From CAYLNM01 sp964385045 (GTDB lineage: Bacteria > Planctomycetota > Phycisphaerae > Phycisphaerales > SM1A02): 41,547 nucleotides of DNA. A program made the translations under genes and the position numbers. The stretch covers positions 1 through 41,547 of the forward strand of contig CAYLNM010000021.1 in NCBI GenBank assembly GCA_964385045.1, in the 5' to 3' direction. Of the stretch, positions 40,368 through 41,547 are shown in pieces. Numbering within the stretch: the stretch's first letter is position 1; every line of letters starts with the position of its first letter. The notes under the pieces are model-generated. The model did not search any database. It had not been told where the DNA came from and saw only the letters and a list, made by a program, of their open reading frames with translations.

Positions 40368-40784
40368 ATGCTCGACGACTTCAAGAACCTCAAGCAGCTC
40401 GCCGGCGTGCTCAAGGACCTGCCGAAGATGCAGGAGCGGATGGAGGAGGTGAAGGCGCGGCTCGACGAGATCCGGGTCGAGGCCGAGACCGGCGGCGGCG
40501 CCGTCCGGTGCACCGCCACCGCCGCGATGCGGGTGATCTCGATCGACGTCGACCCCGCGATGCTCGGCGCCCTCGTGGATCCGGACGCCGAGGCCGACCG
40601 CGTGATGGCCGGCGACCTGATCGCGGGCGCGGTCAACGCGGCGTTCGTCAAGGCCCGCGAGGCCGCGGAGCAGGAGATGCAGGGCATGGCGGCCGAGATG
40701 GGCCTGCCGATCCCGCCCGGAGGACTCGGCGGCCTCGGTGGCCTGACCGGTGGTCCCGGCGGCCCCGGCGGCATGCCCGGCTGA
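40368..40784 (+). CDS. ybaB: YbaB/EbfC nucleoid-associated protein
   Basis: A 138-residue member of the YbaB/EbfC family, DNA-binding proteins that form small dimers on the nucleoid. It starts LDDFKNLKQLAG with an N-terminal helix (MQERMEEVKARLDEI), then the beta strands AVRCTATAAMRVISIDVDP and the C-terminal helix AGAVNAAFVKAREAAEQEMQ. The last 28 residues are a Gly/Pro tail (GGLGGLGG, GGPGGPGG). It lies between dnaX (79 bases before) and recR (107 bases after), the standard order, which suggests one transcript and a role linked to replication or repair. Confidence 0.95.
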   Translation: MLDDFKNLKQLAGVLKDLPKMQERMEEVKARLDEIRVEAETGGGAVRCTATAAMRVISIDVDPAMLGALVDPDAEADRVMAGDLIAGAVNAAFVKAREAAEQEMQGMAAEMGLPIPPGGLGGLGGLTGGPGGPGGMPG

Positions 40785-40891
40785 CGACCGGCCGCCCGCC
40801 GCGCCGTGGCGGCCCCCCGCGGCCCGTCGCGGCCCGACACCGCTCGCCGCACGTTTCGCGCCCGTCTTCGCCCCGCCCCCCGGAGCCTCCC

Positions 40892-41536
40892 GTGGCTGCT
40901 CCCGCCCGCGGCAATCCCGAGCCGGTCGAACGGCTGATCGCGTGTCTCATGGACCTGCCCGGCATCGGCCGCCGCAGCGCCGAGCGCATCGCGTTCCACG
41001 TGCTCAAGGGCTCGCGCGACGACGCCGGCCGCCTCGCCGGCGCGATCCGGGACGTGAAGGAGAAGGTCGCCGCCTGCTCGATCTGCTCGATGCTCACCGA
41101 CGTCGATCCGTGCCGCACGTGCACGAGCCCGTCGCGGGATGCGTCGCTGATCCTCGTGGTCGAGCAGCCCCGGGACGTCCTCAGCCTCGAGGCGACCGGT
41201 CTCTTCTCCGGCGTCTACCACGTCCTCACCGGCGAGATCGACGCCCTCGCCGGGGTTCGGCCGGAGGACCTGACGATCGACGACCTGCTGCGGCGGATCG
41301 ACGAGCCGGCCACGAACGCCCGCGGCGTGCCCGTCCGCGAGGTCGTGCTCGGCCTCAACCCGACGCTCGAAGGCGACAGCACGAGTCTCTACCTCGCCGA
41401 GGAGCTCGGCCGGCGGCCGGTCGCCGTGACCCGCCTCGCCCGCGGACTGCCCTCGGGCTCGCAGCTCGAGTACGCCAACCCCGCGGTCCTCGCCGACGCC
41501 CTCGCCGGCCGCGGGCCCGTCTCGCCCGGCGGCTGA
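40892..41536 (+). CDS. recR: Recombination mediator RecR
   Basis: A 214-residue protein (E. coli 201) of the RecFOR pathway, which loads RecA on gapped DNA. It has the helix-hairpin-helix LMDLPGIGRRSAERIAFH, the C4 zinc finger CSIC...CRTC (near 65-80), and the Toprim domain LILVVEQPRDVLSLEATG, YHVLTGEIDAL, VLGLNPTLEGDSTSLYL, and the C-terminal LARGLPSGSQLEYAN. All parts are intact. The GTG start at 40892 has GGAG 7 bases upstream; no ATG fits the family start better. It is the last gene, with 11 bases left in the window. Confidence 0.96.
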   Translation: MAAPARGNPEPVERLIACLMDLPGIGRRSAERIAFHVLKGSRDDAGRLAGAIRDVKEKVAACSICSMLTDVDPCRTCTSPSRDASLILVVEQPRDVLSLEATGLFSGVYHVLTGEIDALAGVRPEDLTIDDLLRRIDEPATNARGVPVREVVLGLNPTLEGDSTSLYLAEELGRRPVAVTRLARGLPSGSQLEYANPAVLADALAGRGPVSPGG

Positions 41537-41547
41537 CGGACGCCGCG

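Overview
The window is 41.5 kb of very GC-rich bacterial DNA, with codon third positions that are almost all G or C. Dense genes, Ala/Pro/Gly-rich protein tails, an ECF sigma factor coupled to an anti-sigma/von Willebrand A fusion, and a YfbK-type vWA protein suggest a Planctomycetota member, probably of the Phycisphaerae. This placement is inference from style and gene content; there is no rRNA in the window to confirm it. I count 28 protein genes (one cut by the left edge) and one RNA gene.

Layout. (1) 1-5984, minus strand: an apparent operon ispG > lipoprotein hydrolase > SNF2 helicase > SWIM zinc-finger protein. (2) 6158-6793, minus: a NYN-domain nuclease-like gene with less GC-biased codons than its neighbours. 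(3) 7140-11490, plus: ECF sigma factor, membrane anti-sigma/vWA fusion, a stem-loop-rich gap, then an SDR oxidoreductase. (4) 11671-16250, minus: phosphotransferase, and a TPR membrane protein > RluD-type pseudouridine synthase > GNAT acetyltransferase group. (5) 16479-21398, plus: HAD phosphatase and a 1227-residue divergent relative of fused indolepyruvate:ferredoxin oxidoreductase that seems to have lost its cofactor motifs. (6) 21456-23260, minus: polysaccharide deacetylase > WecG/TagA glycosyltransferase. (7) 23781-26045, plus: secreted DUF4139 protein. (8) 26193-28501, minus: ispH > rlmN, divergent from an unrecognised gene. (9) 29921-34610, minus: prolyl oligopeptidase, serA, map. (10) 34982-36559, plus: guaA, converging on a membrane PIN/TRAM protein. 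(11) 38041-41536, plus: SRP RNA, dnaX, ybaB, recR, a classic replication/repair cluster.

Shared themes. Six gene pairs overlap by exactly 4 bases, five as GTGA and one as ATGA, pointing to translational coupling. Several genes have a TANNNT -10-like box only 6-11 bases before the start codon, suggesting leaderless or very short-leader mRNAs. Intergenic gaps carry short tandem arrays with periods of 7, 8 and 20 bases. Convergent gene ends mostly carry GC-rich hairpins without a U tract.

Most notable: a run of ten A residues inside dnaX with stop codons right behind it in both alternative frames and a hairpin downstream (a tau/gamma slippage site); the apparently cofactor-less oxidoreductase homologue; the coupled sigma / anti-sigma-vWA pair; and an SRP RNA just upstream of dnaX.
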